From contig NZ_QNRY01000035.1 in assembly GCF_003315515.1 (NCBI RefSeq), positions 1 through 40,545 on the forward strand: 40,545 nt of DNA, given 5' to 3'. The position numbers and the translations under genes were made by a program. The DNA is from Brenneria salicis ATCC 15712 = DSM 30166 (GTDB lineage Bacteria; Pseudomonadota; Gammaproteobacteria; Enterobacterales; Enterobacteriaceae). Position 1 is the first letter of the stretch; each line of letters starts with the position of its first letter. The notes beneath the pieces are model-generated. The model was not told the origin of the DNA and ran no database searches. It worked only from the letters and a program-made list of their open reading frames with translations. Below are positions 1-9,552 of this stretch, piece after piece.

Positions 1-226
1 AGAATCCGAAGTTTCGTGTTATTTATCAGCCGGTTTACTCGCCCTGGGTAAATCATGTTGAACGGCTGTGGCAGGCGCTGCACGAAACGATAACCGGAAA
101 CCACCAGTGCCGCTCAATGTGGCAGTTACTGAAAAAAGTGCGTCACTTTATGAATACTGTCAGCCCATTCCCCGGTGGGAATCATGGGTTGGTAAAAATG
201 TAGCGATATTAGGATCAGTTATTTAG
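1..226 (+). mobile_element. IS630-family insertion sequence, 3' part only
   Basis: The 3' end of an IS630 element: the last 66 codons of the transposase, then a short terminal region. The outer end (about 213-231), reverse-complemented, matches the outer end of the second IS copy at the right of the window over a TAATA-N-TA-N-AT-N-ACTGA pattern. This defines the imperfect terminal inverted repeat; the exact border is uncertain by about 5 bp. The 5' part lies outside the window. The copy has the same orientation as the right-hand one. Confidence 0.85.
3..203 (+). CDS. IS630 transposase, C-terminal fragment (cut by window edge)
   Basis: A frame open from the window edge to a TAG at 201-203 encodes 66 residues. 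It begins NPKFRVIYQPVYSPWVNHVE and ends PFPGGNHGLVKM. The SPWVNHVERLW stretch is the third acidic motif region of the DDE transposase of IS630 (Tc1/mariner superfamily), where the catalytic Glu follows Ser-Pro-Trp-x-Asn. As I recall the IS630 transposase, this segment is nearly identical to it. The rest of the gene lies upstream of the window, so whether the protein is intact cannot be judged. Confidence 0.88.
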   Translation, partial: NPKFRVIYQPVYSPWVNHVERLWQALHETITGNHQCRSMWQLLKKVRHFMNTVSPFPGGNHGLVKM

Positions 227-299
227 TATTAAGAGGTGATTTGAAATCATATATTCGCCCTGTGTTATCAAAATTTAAATATCCATTTACTTCACTCAT
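219..299 (-). pseudogene. 5' stub of an unknown gene truncated at the IS630 border
   Basis: A 26-codon frame starts MSEVNGYLNFDNTGR behind a good ribosome-binding site (AAGAGG, 8 nt before the ATG). Its last three or four codons and the stop lie at or inside the IS630 terminus. The natural reading is that a host gene was cut after about 23 codons by the IS insertion, so the stop is supplied by the element. I do not recognise the family, and the stub is too short for an assignment. A chance frame is possible, but the ribosome-binding site and codon pattern argue mildly for a real start. Confidence 0.35.
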
Positions 300-737
300 A
301 ATATATCCTCTTAACACACATTCCTTAATCAAGGACGGTAAATTAACCCGCTAATAAAGAACATCTTCTTTATATCAATATTATAAAAATAGTATCCATT
401 AGTGCGTCACAGAACCAGCGTCAAGCTTTAGCGAAAGCTTTCGGCCATCTGAAATCTTCATTTCAATAAGATCGCTTTGCGTTACTTGCATCAGTGAAAA
501 ACATAGCCTCATTATCAATGCAATATTTCTTCCGGGGGTAGCTGACTGCTGAGTATGCTGGCTTTAAGCTGATTATTGAGTTGAGTGATAAGATCGTCTT
601 TATTTTCCATTTACAACCTCCGTGTGTGGACTTCACTGAAATTAATATAGAACAAAGCGGAATAATCAACAATAGCGTTTAAAGCAAGAGATAAGTCCAG
701 ACGTCAAACATTAAGATTGACGCCTGAATTAAATTGT
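300..737. other. gene-poor AT-rich stretch beside the IS with short minus-strand frames
   Basis: No full-length gene is supported here. The DNA is clearly more AT-rich than the hrpA side. It carries an imperfect repeat around AAGCTT at 423-440 (AAGCTTTAGCGAAAGCTT) and two short minus-strand frames. One is at 515-610 (listed separately). The other, at 399-491 (30 codons, starting MQVTQSDLIEMK), lies just downstream of it and lacks a clear ribosome-binding site. A longer alternative frame at 463-672 has no ribosome-binding site and looks fortuitous. The stretch resembles the remains of one or more small genes between hrpA and the IS. No convincing terminator follows hrpA. Confidence 0.5.
515..610 (-). 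CDS. possible 31-residue small protein, unrecognised
   Basis: A short minus-strand frame begins MENKDDLITQLNNQLKAS and ends in a TGA. It is preceded by an almost ideal ribosome-binding site (GGAGG, 5 nt before the ATG). The peptide is polar, probably helical, and has no membrane segment or signal. It could be a genuine small protein or the N-terminal piece of a decayed gene whose remainder is the frame at 399-491. No function is suggested. Confidence 0.3.
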   Translation of the reverse strand: MENKDDLITQLNNQLKASILSSQLPPEEILH

Positions 738-3700
738 CTACAACGCTATCTGCTCCATCGCCTGTAATATTCGCTTGTCCGAAATAGGAAACGGCGTTCC
801 TAATTGCTGGGCAAAATAGCTAACCCGGAGTTCCTCAATCATCCAGCGGATGGCTTTTACGTCATCATCCTCGCGCCGTTCGGCGGGCAGTTTATTCCAC
901 CACTGTTGCCACGCGTGTTGCACCTGTTCAACTTTCAGCATCTGCGCCCGATCGCGGTGGACATCCTGGGCCAGCTTTTCCAGCCGGCGCTCGATTGCCT
1001 GTAGATAACGCAGCACATCCGGCAGACGACGCCAGCCATTGGCGGTAACGAAGCCACGAAACACCAGACCGTTGATCTGATTTTTGATGTCGCTCAGCGC
1101 CAGCGCCAGCGTCATATCAATGCGCCCTTTCAGGCGTTTGTTGATGGCGAATACCGTCGTCAGAATCTGCTCCACCTGCCGGGCGATATCCACCACCGTC
1201 TCGTTAAGTTCCGCCCGCACTTTTTCATGCAGTTGCCGGAACGCCTCTTCCTGCCATACCGGGCCGCCAAACTCGGTAATCAGCTTATCGACGGCGCAGG
1301 CAATACAGTCGTCGATCAGATCGAGCACTTTACCGTAAGGATTGAAATACAACCCCAGCTTTGCCTTGTTGGGTAACTTCTCGTGCAAGTATTTGATTGG
1401 CGAAGGAATATTCAGCAACAGCAAGCGCCGCAAGCCTTTACGCATCATCTGTTGTTGTTGATACGGCGTATCAAATAAACGGATCGCCACACTGTCCTTT
1501 TCATCCACCAATGCAGGGTAAGCTTTTACCGAATAACCGCCCCGTTTTTGCTCGTAGCAATCAGGCAGCGAACCAAAACTCCAGACATGCAGGTTGCCTT
1601 GTTCCAGTCCGTCATCGACCACAGCGGAGAGCGTCTGCTGGACTTTATCTTTCAATTGATCCTTCAGCGCGTTCAGATCTTTCCCTTCCCGCAGGGCGCG
1701 ATTTTTCTCGTCCACCACGCGGAACGTCACTTTAAGATGATCGGGCACCTGTTCCCATTGCCATTCCTCGCGCGGTACGCTCACGCCCGTCATCAGCCGT
1801 AATTCACGCTCCAACGCCTCCAGCAGACTTTTTTCCAGCGGTGTGGCGCGCGCCAGAAACGCGTCGGCGTAATTGGGCGCTGGTACAAAATTGCGGCGTA
1901 TCGGTTTCGGCAGCGATTTGATCAGCGCGATAACCAGTTCGCGGCGCACGCCGGGAATTTGCCATTCAAACCCTTCGTCACGCACCTGATTGAGAATAGG
2001 CAACGGAATATGCGCCGTCACGCCATCGGCGTCCGTACCCGGCTCAAACTGATAAGACAAGCGCAGCTTCAGGTTGCCCTGATGCCAGAAATTCGGATAG
2101 TCCAGCGCGCTTATGTTGTCCGCGCCTTCTTTGATCAGCATGTTTTTTTCAAAGTTCAGCAGATCCGCATTCTCATAGCTGGCCGTTTTCCACCACTGGT
2201 CAAAATGACGGGCGGAAATGATATCGTGCGGCAACCGCTGGTCGTAAAAGGCAAACAGCGTTTCATCGTCCACCAGAATGTCGCGGCGACGCGATTTATT
2301 CTCCAGTTCCTCGACTTCAGCCAGTAATTTCAGGTTAGCGCGGAAAAACGCATGGCGCGTCTGCCAGTCCCCTTCCACCAGCGCGTGACGAATAAACAAC
2401 TCACGCGCCAGAACGGGATCGATCTGGCTGTAATTCACTTTACGCGCCGCCACAATCGGTGAGCCGAACAACGTGACTTTTTCCTGCGCCATCACGGTGC
2501 CTTGCGCTTTTTCCCAGTGCGGATCGCTGTAGCTGCGCTTGATCAGGTGCTGGGCCAGCGGCTCAATCCATTCCAGTTCAATGCGGGCGGCGATCCGTCC
2601 CCATAAACGACTGGTTTCCACCAGTTCGGCCACCATCGTCCATTTCGGCGATTTTTTGAACAGGCCTGAGCCGGGGAAAATAGCGAAACGTGTGTTGCGC
2701 GCGCCGCTGAACTCCTGCTTGTCGATATCTTTTTGACCAATATGCGACAGCAGCCCCGTCAACAACGCGCAGTGAACGCTGCGGTAATCGGCAGGTTCGC
2801 TGTTTATCGGTAATCCCAGTTCTTTCACCACCTGACGCAATTGCGTGTAGATATCCTGCCACTCACGCACTCGCAGATAGTTGAGATAATCGCTGCGGCA
2901 CAGCCGACGAAACTGGCTGGAAGATAACGCTTTTTGCTGTTCCCGCAGATAGTTCCACAGATTGACGAACGCCAGAAAATCGGAGTCTTTATCGACGAAA
3001 CGGCGATGTTTTTCATCCGATGCCTGCTTTTTATCCAGCGGACGTTCGCGCGGGTCCTGAATGGACAGCGCGGCGGTAATGATCATCACTTCACGCACGC
3101 AGCCCGTGACGCGGGCTTCCAGCACCATGCGCGCCAAACGGGGATCGATGGGCAGTTGCGCCAATTGGCGTCCCTGCGGCGTCAGATGATAGTGGCCGTT
3201 TTCCGCCAGTTGGATCGCGCCCAGTTCTTCCAATAATCGCACGCCATCCTGAATGTTACGTTTATCCGGCGCTTCAACAAACGGGAACGCCGCGATATCC
3301 CCCAGCCCAAGCGCCGTCATTTGTAAAATAACCGAGGCCAGATTGGTGCGCAGAATTTCCGGATCGGTAAAGGCCGGACGGGACAAAAAATCCTGTTCGG
3401 CATAGAGGCGGATACAGATGCCGGCGGCGACACGTCCACACCGTCCTTTACGCTGGTTGGCCGACGCCTGGGAAATGGCCTCAATCGGCAAACGCTGGAC
3501 TTTGGTGCGGAAGCTGTAACGGCTGATACGCGCCGTGCCGGGATCAATCACATAGCGGATACCCGGCACCGTCAGCGAGGTTTCCGCCACATTGGTCGCC
3601 AGCACAATACGTCTGCCGTGATGCGACTGGAAAACCCGGTTCTGCTCCTGATTGGACAACCGGGCATACAGCGGCAGGATTTCGGTATGCGGCAAATTCA

Positions 3701-4625
3701 GCCGCGTCAGCGCATCGGCGGTATCGCGGATTTCCCGTTCTCCGCTCATAAAGATCAGGATGTCGCCCGGCCCTTCCCGACTCAACTCATTTACCGCATC
3801 AAAGATAGCCTGTAATTGATCGCGATCGCTGTCTTCGGCCTCTTCCACCACCGGGCGATACCGAACCTCCACCGGATAGGTGCGGCCAGATACCTCGATG
3901 ATCGGCGCACGGTCAAAATGGCGGGAAAAGCGCTGCGGATCGATGGTCGCGGAGGTAATGATGATTTTTAAATCCGGGCATTTGGGCAGAAGTTGACGCA
4001 AGTAACCCAGAATAAAATCAATATTCAGGCTGCGCTCGTGCGCTTCATCGATGATCAGCGTGTCATACTGCATTAACAGCCGATCCTGTTGAATTTCAGC
4101 CAGCAGTATCCCGTCCGTCATCAGCTTGACCAGGGTATTATCGCCCACCTGATCGTTAAAACGGACTTTATAGCCCACGCAACCGCCAAGCGGCGTTTCC
4201 AGTTCAGACGCGATGCGATCGGCCACGGTTCTAGCCGCTAAACGTCGGGGCTGGGTATGGCCGATCAAGCCACGCACGCCGCGTCCCAGTTCAAGGCAGA
4301 TCTTCGGAAGCTGGGTGGTTTTCCCCGAACCGGTTTCCCCCGCCACAATGATGACCTGATGTTCACGCAGTGCGTTCAGGATCACATCTTTCTTCTGGCT
4401 GACCGGCAGTTGTTCGGGATAATGAATAGCCGGACGGCCCGCCTGCCGATGGTTCACCTTGTGCCGCGCGGCAACAATCTCCCCCTCAATTTCCTGAACA
4501 ATCGCCGTCTGCGCCTGTGGGTTGCCGACCTTTGCCGCACTCTGTATACGACGGCGCAGACGTTGCTGATCGCGGAGCATTAACTCACTTAACTGCGTAG
4601 ATAATGCGCTGAGCGGTGATTTCAC
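738..4625 (-). CDS. hrpA: ATP-dependent RNA helicase HrpA
   Basis: A DEAH-box RNA helicase of 1295 residues (the E. coli protein is 1300). Visible motifs are Walker A GETGSGKTTQ at about 96-105, DEAH at 193-196, SAT at 225-227 and the arginine-rich motif VI QRKGRCGR near 385. The helicase-associated and OB-fold domains and the long HrpA-specific C-terminal extension follow. In E. coli HrpA acts in the cytoplasm on stalled or colliding ribosomes; that role is family knowledge. The start is GTG, giving MKSPLSALSTQLSELMLRDQ; the internal ATG 15 codons later would remove a conserved N-terminal helix. It is divergent from azoR and has no clear operon partner. Confidence 0.97.
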   Translation of the reverse strand: MKSPLSALSTQLSELMLRDQQRLRRRIQSAAKVGNPQAQTAIVQEIEGEIVAARHKVNHRQAGRPAIHYPEQLPVSQKKDVILNALREHQVIIVAGETGSGKTTQLPKICLELGRGVRGLIGHTQPRRLAARTVADRIASELETPLGGCVGYKVRFNDQVGDNTLVKLMTDGILLAEIQQDRLLMQYDTLIIDEAHERSLNIDFILGYLRQLLPKCPDLKIIITSATIDPQRFSRHFDRAPIIEVSGRTYPVEVRYRPVVEEAEDSDRDQLQAIFDAVNELSREGPGDILIFMSGEREIRDTADALTRLNLPHTEILPLYARLSNQEQNRVFQSHHGRRIVLATNVAETSLTVPGIRYVIDPGTARISRYSFRTKVQRLPIEAISQASANQRKGRCGRVAAGICIRLYAEQDFLSRPAFTDPEILRTNLASVILQMTALGLGDIAAFPFVEAPDKRNIQDGVRLLEELGAIQLAENGHYHLTPQGRQLAQLPIDPRLARMVLEARVTGCVREVMIITAALSIQDPRERPLDKKQASDEKHRRFVDKDSDFLAFVNLWNYLREQQKALSSSQFRRLCRSDYLNYLRVREWQDIYTQLRQVVKELGLPINSEPADYRSVHCALLTGLLSHIGQKDIDKQEFSGARNTRFAIFPGSGLFKKSPKWTMVAELVETSRLWGRIAARIELEWIEPLAQHLIKRSYSDPHWEKAQGTVMAQEKVTLFGSPIVAARKVNYSQIDPVLARELFIRHALVEGDWQTRHAFFRANLKLLAEVEELENKSRRRDILVDDETLFAFYDQRLPHDIISARHFDQWWKTASYENADLLNFEKNMLIKEGADNISALDYPNFWHQGNLKLRLSYQFEPGTDADGVTAHIPLPILNQVRDEGFEWQIPGVRRELVIALIKSLPKPIRRNFVPAPNYADAFLARATPLEKSLLEALERELRLMTGVSVPREEWQWEQVPDHLKVTFRVVDEKNRALREGKDLNALKDQLKDKVQQTLSAVVDDGLEQGNLHVWSFGSLPDCYEQKRGGYSVKAYPALVDEKDSVAIRLFDTPYQQQQMMRKGLRRLLLLNIPSPIKYLHEKLPNKAKLGLYFNPYGKVLDLIDDCIACAVDKLITEFGGPVWQEEAFRQLHEKVRAELNETVVDIARQVEQILTTVFAINKRLKGRIDMTLALALSDIKNQINGLVFRGFVTANGWRRLPDVLRYLQAIERRLEKLAQDVHRDRAQMLKVEQVQHAWQQWWNKLPAERREDDDVKAIRWMIEELRVSYFAQQLGTPFPISDKRILQAMEQIAL

Positions 4626-4694
4626 GTTGCTGATTCCTTAATACTTTTCTTGCCTGTTACGGGCCAAATTTATGCCCTGATCCCAGTCACTTAA

Positions 4695-5495
<801 letters not shown>

Positions 5496-5560
5496 CCCTG
5501 TTTCATTATTAACGACTCTGCCACTAAATTACCTGTCATTAGTGTTGTGTTCTGGATGTC

Positions 5561-5794
5561 TTATTGCGCGCCTTCAGGCGCGCTTTTTTTTACCTTTTCA
5601 CTCACGGCGTTATCCGATTTTTCCAATAACTGCGTGGCCTCTTTATCCGCGCTGATGTGGATTTCATGCGCAATCTTCACATTCATGTTAATCGTGATCG
5701 GCTCTTTCGGTGCGGCCAGTTCGATACGCGGCACACAGCCTGTCAGTAGACATACCGCGCAGACAGCGGCCTGAATGCTACCGTTATACTTCAT
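5561..5794 (-). CDS. ynbE: YnbE family outer-membrane lipoprotein, C-terminally altered
   Basis: A small lipoprotein of 77 residues. A signal peptide ends in the lipobox LLTGC (Cys about residue 20), followed by the family core APKEPITINMNVKI. In E. coli, YnbE (61 residues) stacks by beta-strand augmentation on the C-terminus of YdbH to complete an envelope-spanning lipid-transport bridge. The start lies 15 bp after the ydbH stop, so the two are co-transcribed. Two oddities: the protein is about 16 residues longer than the E. coli form, and its last codons (KKSAPEGAQ) are encoded by the azoR terminator hairpin read on the opposite strand. The usual third gene, ydbL, is absent. Confidence 0.9.
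   Translation of the reverse strand: MKYNGSIQAAVCAVCLLTGCVPRIELAAPKEPITINMNVKIAHEIHISADKEATQLLEKSDNAVSEKVKKSAPEGAQ
5566..5591 (+). terminator. intrinsic terminator of azoR, inside the ynbE coding end
   Basis: Stem GCGCGCC (5566-5572), loop TTCA, stem GGCGCGC (5577-5583), then eight T. It is a textbook rho-independent terminator for azoR, about 70 bp past its stop codon. The whole structure overlaps the last codons of ynbE on the other strand. Confidence 0.93.
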
Positions 5795-5809
5795 GGCGCT
5801 ATCCCGAAT

Positions 5810-8398
5810 TTATTCATTTGCCTGTTGCTCCAACGTATCCTGCAAATTATCGCCAAAACGTAAACTCCGCCATAACTGGAAAATATTTTCCTGATGACGA
5901 TAGTTGAGAATGACTTGCCGATCCGCACTTAACAGCGGGTTTTTCCCCTGAATTTGCGAAACCAGCAACAGTTCGCCCTGATTGCTCAAATCCACTGTGG
6001 CAGTGGATTGGTCGATTTCCAGATAACGCACCCAGTTAATCACCGCGCCGGTGACCCTATTTTTGCGCTCCAACTCATCGGCCAACGTTTTATCCAGCCG
6101 CAGCGTCAGGAAACGATCATTAGTAAACCGCCCGCCCTGAATCAGCTTATCGGGATGGTTAAAATTCAGCGGCAACACGCCGCTGACCCGCCCCGACATC
6201 GCAAACTGTTTCAGTTTCAACGCGCTAATCAATTCGCTAAGCTCCACGCTTTTCACCGCAAACAACGCGTCTTCACGCTGCGGCCAACGCAAGGCCGACA
6301 AACTGATGTGTCCGCCTAACGCATCCATGCTGGTCTGCGATATCATCAACGGTTGTTGCTCGCTGTAAGGATAGAAACCTTGCAGATCAAGGCGGATATC
6401 CGTCATGCGAAACAGGTTATCCAGCATGGCGATGCGTAACGTCGCTGGTTGTTTGATGCCGAATGCCCAACGCTGATTTTCCAGACGGTAAGGTAGCACA
6501 AAGTTGACGCCGCCCACTTCGCCGTCCTGCAACCAGAGTCCGCCGTTCTGCACCACCCAATGTCCACCGGCGCGGAATCCTTGCCCTTGCGCGGCGGAAA
6601 ATGCCGCCTGCGCATAGAACTGTCCGGCGCGAATATTCATTTTCAGTTTTTCTGAAAGCAAGGGCTGAAACACCGTCAGCGGCTGACGCGGCCACCAGGC
6701 ATTGCCGCGCAACCGCTCGCCGTCCCAGCGTCCGCGCAGGGTTATCGGGCCAATGTTCCGCGCCTGTAACGCTCCTTTCATCAGAAAGTCGCTGGGATCA
6801 TTACCCTGCAAACTCAAACTTATCAATGCAGGTGGAAGATAGCCGCCATTGCGGAAATTCACTTGTTGTGACGCCAGTTGCAACGCGCCCTGAAAATGCG
6901 CGCCCGGTCTGGCTCGTTGCCAACGCACGGGCTCGACGATAGTCAGCCGCGGCTGGTGAACCGTCACCAGTCCGTAGCCAAGCTGATCCAATCCACTCGA
7001 CAACTGACTCACTTCAATCAGCGTATTCTGCCAGCGACCATGCCCCGCCACGTCCCAATTTGCTTTTAGCGGCGGCAATTGTCCGCTGCCCCAATAGCGC
7101 CACTGCCAGCGTCCTTTGTCAGGCCAGAAATCCTGCGCTTTTCCGTCCAGATGCAGGTTGAACCGCCCCCAATAGGTATGATGGGCCTTAACGATGGCCT
7201 GCAACCGTCCATTCACCCCACTGGCGCTGATCCGCACGCCGGCCAACGGCCAGCGCGCTTCCTCAAGCCGTGCCTGTGGCCCCAGCGCACCCCAGGCGCG
7301 CAGTAGCCCGCCGGGTAAAATCGACAGTTCCAGGTTTAATAAAGAGCCTTGCAGTATGCCCGGCAGCGATGCGGTCAATGATAAGTCTGACAGATTGGCC
7401 TGACCGGTTAACTGAAAACGCAACTCACTGTCAATCAGCCCCAGATGGCCCGGCCCCAGCACCAGAACCGCGTTGGCTTTGCCGTTATGCCCTTGCGTCA
7501 GCATATTCATTCGCGCGTCGATGCGCGTTTTTTCCAACCCCTGCCGCCAGTTTTGCAACGTGAGCGAAATTCGTCCCGACAGCGGTTGTGCGGCATAAGG
7601 CCAGCGCCAGACGCCGTTGCTCACCTGGATCTGCTCGGCGGATAAGCGCCACGGCAGCGAGACCAGCGGCTCGTTATCGCCCCTCGCCCGTAGCGACAAT
7701 TCCCCCTGCTGGCGCTGCCAGCTTAGCCGCATGGAAACCGGCTCCGGCGTTTGATCGCCGTCAAGCTGACCGCTAAGCTCACCTTGTACCGGCGCTTGCG
7801 TCAGCGTATCAGCCAGATCGAGCTCACCGCTCAATTGCAAGCGGATGTAGCCCGCCGGCGTCGCCAGCATGCCGTCGCGTAAGCTCAGATGTTGTTGGCT
7901 CAGCGCGGCCTGAAACGCCAGTTGATCACCTTGATAATGCAACGTCTGCTGTTGATCGCCATCGGTACTGAACCGCACGCGTCCAGAGTAATCCTGCCAG
8001 GGTTGCAACGTAAATGTTCCAATCGTGATATCGCCAGCCGGTAAACGCCGTTGCCACAGGGAAAGACGTGCGGGCGTCGTCTCGCTATCAGATGCCAGTT
8101 GCGGCAGGCAATCGCTATTCAGCGTAACGGCATCGATATCGGCCTTCCATCGCCCGGATTGCCGTCGCAACGCCATATTCCCCACATCAAGCAGCGTACA
8201 TTCGCCCACGGTGAGTCTGACGCCATCACTTTGCAACCCCCCATGAGACCAAACCGGCGTTGAACGCAACGTCAACGACATTTCCGCAGGTAACCAGATC
8301 CCGGCGATGCGAGGTAACCATTGCGGCATAGCCTGCCACGATACGAACAACAGCAGAAGTAACAGTGCCATGCCGGGTAACGCGTATTTTTTAATCAT
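5810..8398 (-). CDS. ydbH: YdbH, AsmA-like intermembrane phospholipid transport protein
   Basis: A large protein of 862 residues (E. coli YdbH is about 879). One N-terminal transmembrane segment (residues about 5-23, YALPGMALLLLLLFVSWQAM) is followed by a long beta-rich periplasmic region with many alternating polar/hydrophobic strands, typical of the AsmA-like/TamB-like family. With TamB and YhdP it belongs to the redundant set that moves phospholipids to the outer membrane in E. coli. YnbE, encoded immediately downstream, is its outer-membrane partner. The start ATG at 8398 places the membrane anchor at the N-terminus. Divergent from the chemotaxis receptor remnant. Confidence 0.93.
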   Translation of the reverse strand: MIKKYALPGMALLLLLLFVSWQAMPQWLPRIAGIWLPAEMSLTLRSTPVWSHGGLQSDGVRLTVGECTLLDVGNMALRRQSGRWKADIDAVTLNSDCLPQLASDSETTPARLSLWQRRLPAGDITIGTFTLQPWQDYSGRVRFSTDGDQQQTLHYQGDQLAFQAALSQQHLSLRDGMLATPAGYIRLQLSGELDLADTLTQAPVQGELSGQLDGDQTPEPVSMRLSWQRQQGELSLRARGDNEPLVSLPWRLSAEQIQVSNGVWRWPYAAQPLSGRISLTLQNWRQGLEKTRIDARMNMLTQGHNGKANAVLVLGPGHLGLIDSELRFQLTGQANLSDLSLTASLPGILQGSLLNLELSILPGGLLRAWGALGPQARLEEARWPLAGVRISASGVNGRLQAIVKAHHTYWGRFNLHLDGKAQDFWPDKGRWQWRYWGSGQLPPLKANWDVAGHGRWQNTLIEVSQLSSGLDQLGYGLVTVHQPRLTIVEPVRWQRARPGAHFQGALQLASQQVNFRNGGYLPPALISLSLQGNDPSDFLMKGALQARNIGPITLRGRWDGERLRGNAWWPRQPLTVFQPLLSEKLKMNIRAGQFYAQAAFSAAQGQGFRAGGHWVVQNGGLWLQDGEVGGVNFVLPYRLENQRWAFGIKQPATLRIAMLDNLFRMTDIRLDLQGFYPYSEQQPLMISQTSMDALGGHISLSALRWPQREDALFAVKSVELSELISALKLKQFAMSGRVSGVLPLNFNHPDKLIQGGRFTNDRFLTLRLDKTLADELERKNRVTGAVINWVRYLEIDQSTATVDLSNQGELLLVSQIQGKNPLLSADRQVILNYRHQENIFQLWRSLRFGDNLQDTLEQQANE

Positions 8399-8627
8399 TC
8401 GTAGAGATTAAGCATCCGGTAGAATCCGTCAAAACTTGCGCCATAATCAGATGTTTGTTTTTTATACAATCGGCGCGCATTATCTTGACCAAGAAACGCC
8501 CCATGGCTCACACCTGGCATCATATAATCCGCCACCCGGATATGCCACCATCAGGGCAAGTATTATAGGCTGTCCGCATCGATAGGCCGACCACGCCCCC
8601 AAATAAACCCACGCCGCATTCCAGATA

Positions 8628-9446
8628 ATGACCGACAAAATATTACGGGCGGTTAATCAGTCGGGTATGAATTTCCGTACCTTTGTGGATGATGTGAATA
8701 ACAAACTGGTCGAACTGAACTGCGCCTGTCGCGAGATTGCGGCTGGCAACCATACGCTCAGCCAACGCTGTGATGATACCGCTCAAAGTCTGCAAAATAC
8801 CGCCTCATCAATGGAACAATTGACCGCGACCATCAAAAGCAACGCCTCCGCCTCTCAGTTGGCGACACGCTGTGCGGAAGACGCCAACGTCGAGGTAGAG
8901 GTCGGCGATAGCGCCGTCAATCAGGTTACCGATACGATGGTGACCATGACTCGCTCCAGCAAAGAAATTACCGATATTATCAATGTGTTGAATAACCTGG
9001 CCTTCCAGACCAACATTCTCGCGCTGAACGCCGCCGTTGAAGCCGCCCATGCCGGTGAACAAGGCAAGTGCTTTGCCGTAGTTGCGGGTGAGGTGCGTAT
9101 TCTGGCGCAACGCAGCGCGCAGGCGGCAAAAGATATCGCCGCCATTATCGAAACCACCATAGACAACATCAATACCAGCGACAAACTGGTAAATCATACC
9201 AGCGAGTCGATGAATAATATTCTGACGCAGGTTCAGCAGGTAACGCAGTTGGTGAACCAAATCAGTCTGGCGACCCATGAGCAATCGCAAGGGCTGGGAC
9301 AAATTAACGATGCGGTTAACAACATCGACGAACTGCCCCGCCAGAACACGATACTGGCCAGCCATTCCAGCGCCGCCATCAGCAGCCTGGAACAACAAAT
9401 CGCCACCATTCCGGAAGCGGTCTCCGTCTTCAGCATCCCCCGCTAA
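8628..9446 (+). CDS. N-terminally truncated methyl-accepting chemotaxis protein (probable remnant)
   Basis: 272 residues that correspond only to the cytoplasmic signalling domain of a chemoreceptor. The hairpin-tip motif is clear ([20 protein letters not shown], about 123-142), followed by a [19 protein letters not shown] stretch. The sensor domain, both membrane segments and HAMP are missing; the frame is closed by a TAA nine codons upstream of the ATG and there is no good ribosome-binding site. Several otherwise invariant positions are changed (AHAGEQGKC for ARAGEQGRG), the methylation helix is irregular, and no C-terminal CheR-docking pentapeptide is present. I read it as a decaying gene. 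A soluble receptor-like protein cannot be excluded. Confidence 0.7.
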   Translation: MTDKILRAVNQSGMNFRTFVDDVNNKLVELNCACREIAAGNHTLSQRCDDTAQSLQNTASSMEQLTATIKSNASASQLATRCAEDANVEVEVGDSAVNQVTDTMVTMTRSSKEITDIINVLNNLAFQTNILALNAAVEAAHAGEQGKCFAVVAGEVRILAQRSAQAAKDIAAIIETTIDNINTSDKLVNHTSESMNNILTQVQQVTQLVNQISLATHEQSQGLGQINDAVNNIDELPRQNTILASHSSAAISSLEQQIATIPEAVSVFSIPR

Positions 9447-9552
9447 TTGCAGTGTTCTCCTGTCACGGACCGTTATGCTTTTGTGAGGTAACGGTATGTC
9501 CCCTGACTCTTTTCTGATAGCTTAAACAGAGAATTTTTGGCAGAAAGATGCG

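Noticed and set aside
463..672. 69-codon minus-strand frame left of hrpA
   Set aside because: No ribosome-binding site; it overlaps the better-supported 31-codon frame at 515-610 in another phase.
804..4583. Several open frames antisense to hrpA
   Set aside because: They are phase shadows of a GC-rich coding sequence without ribosome-binding sites or domain content.
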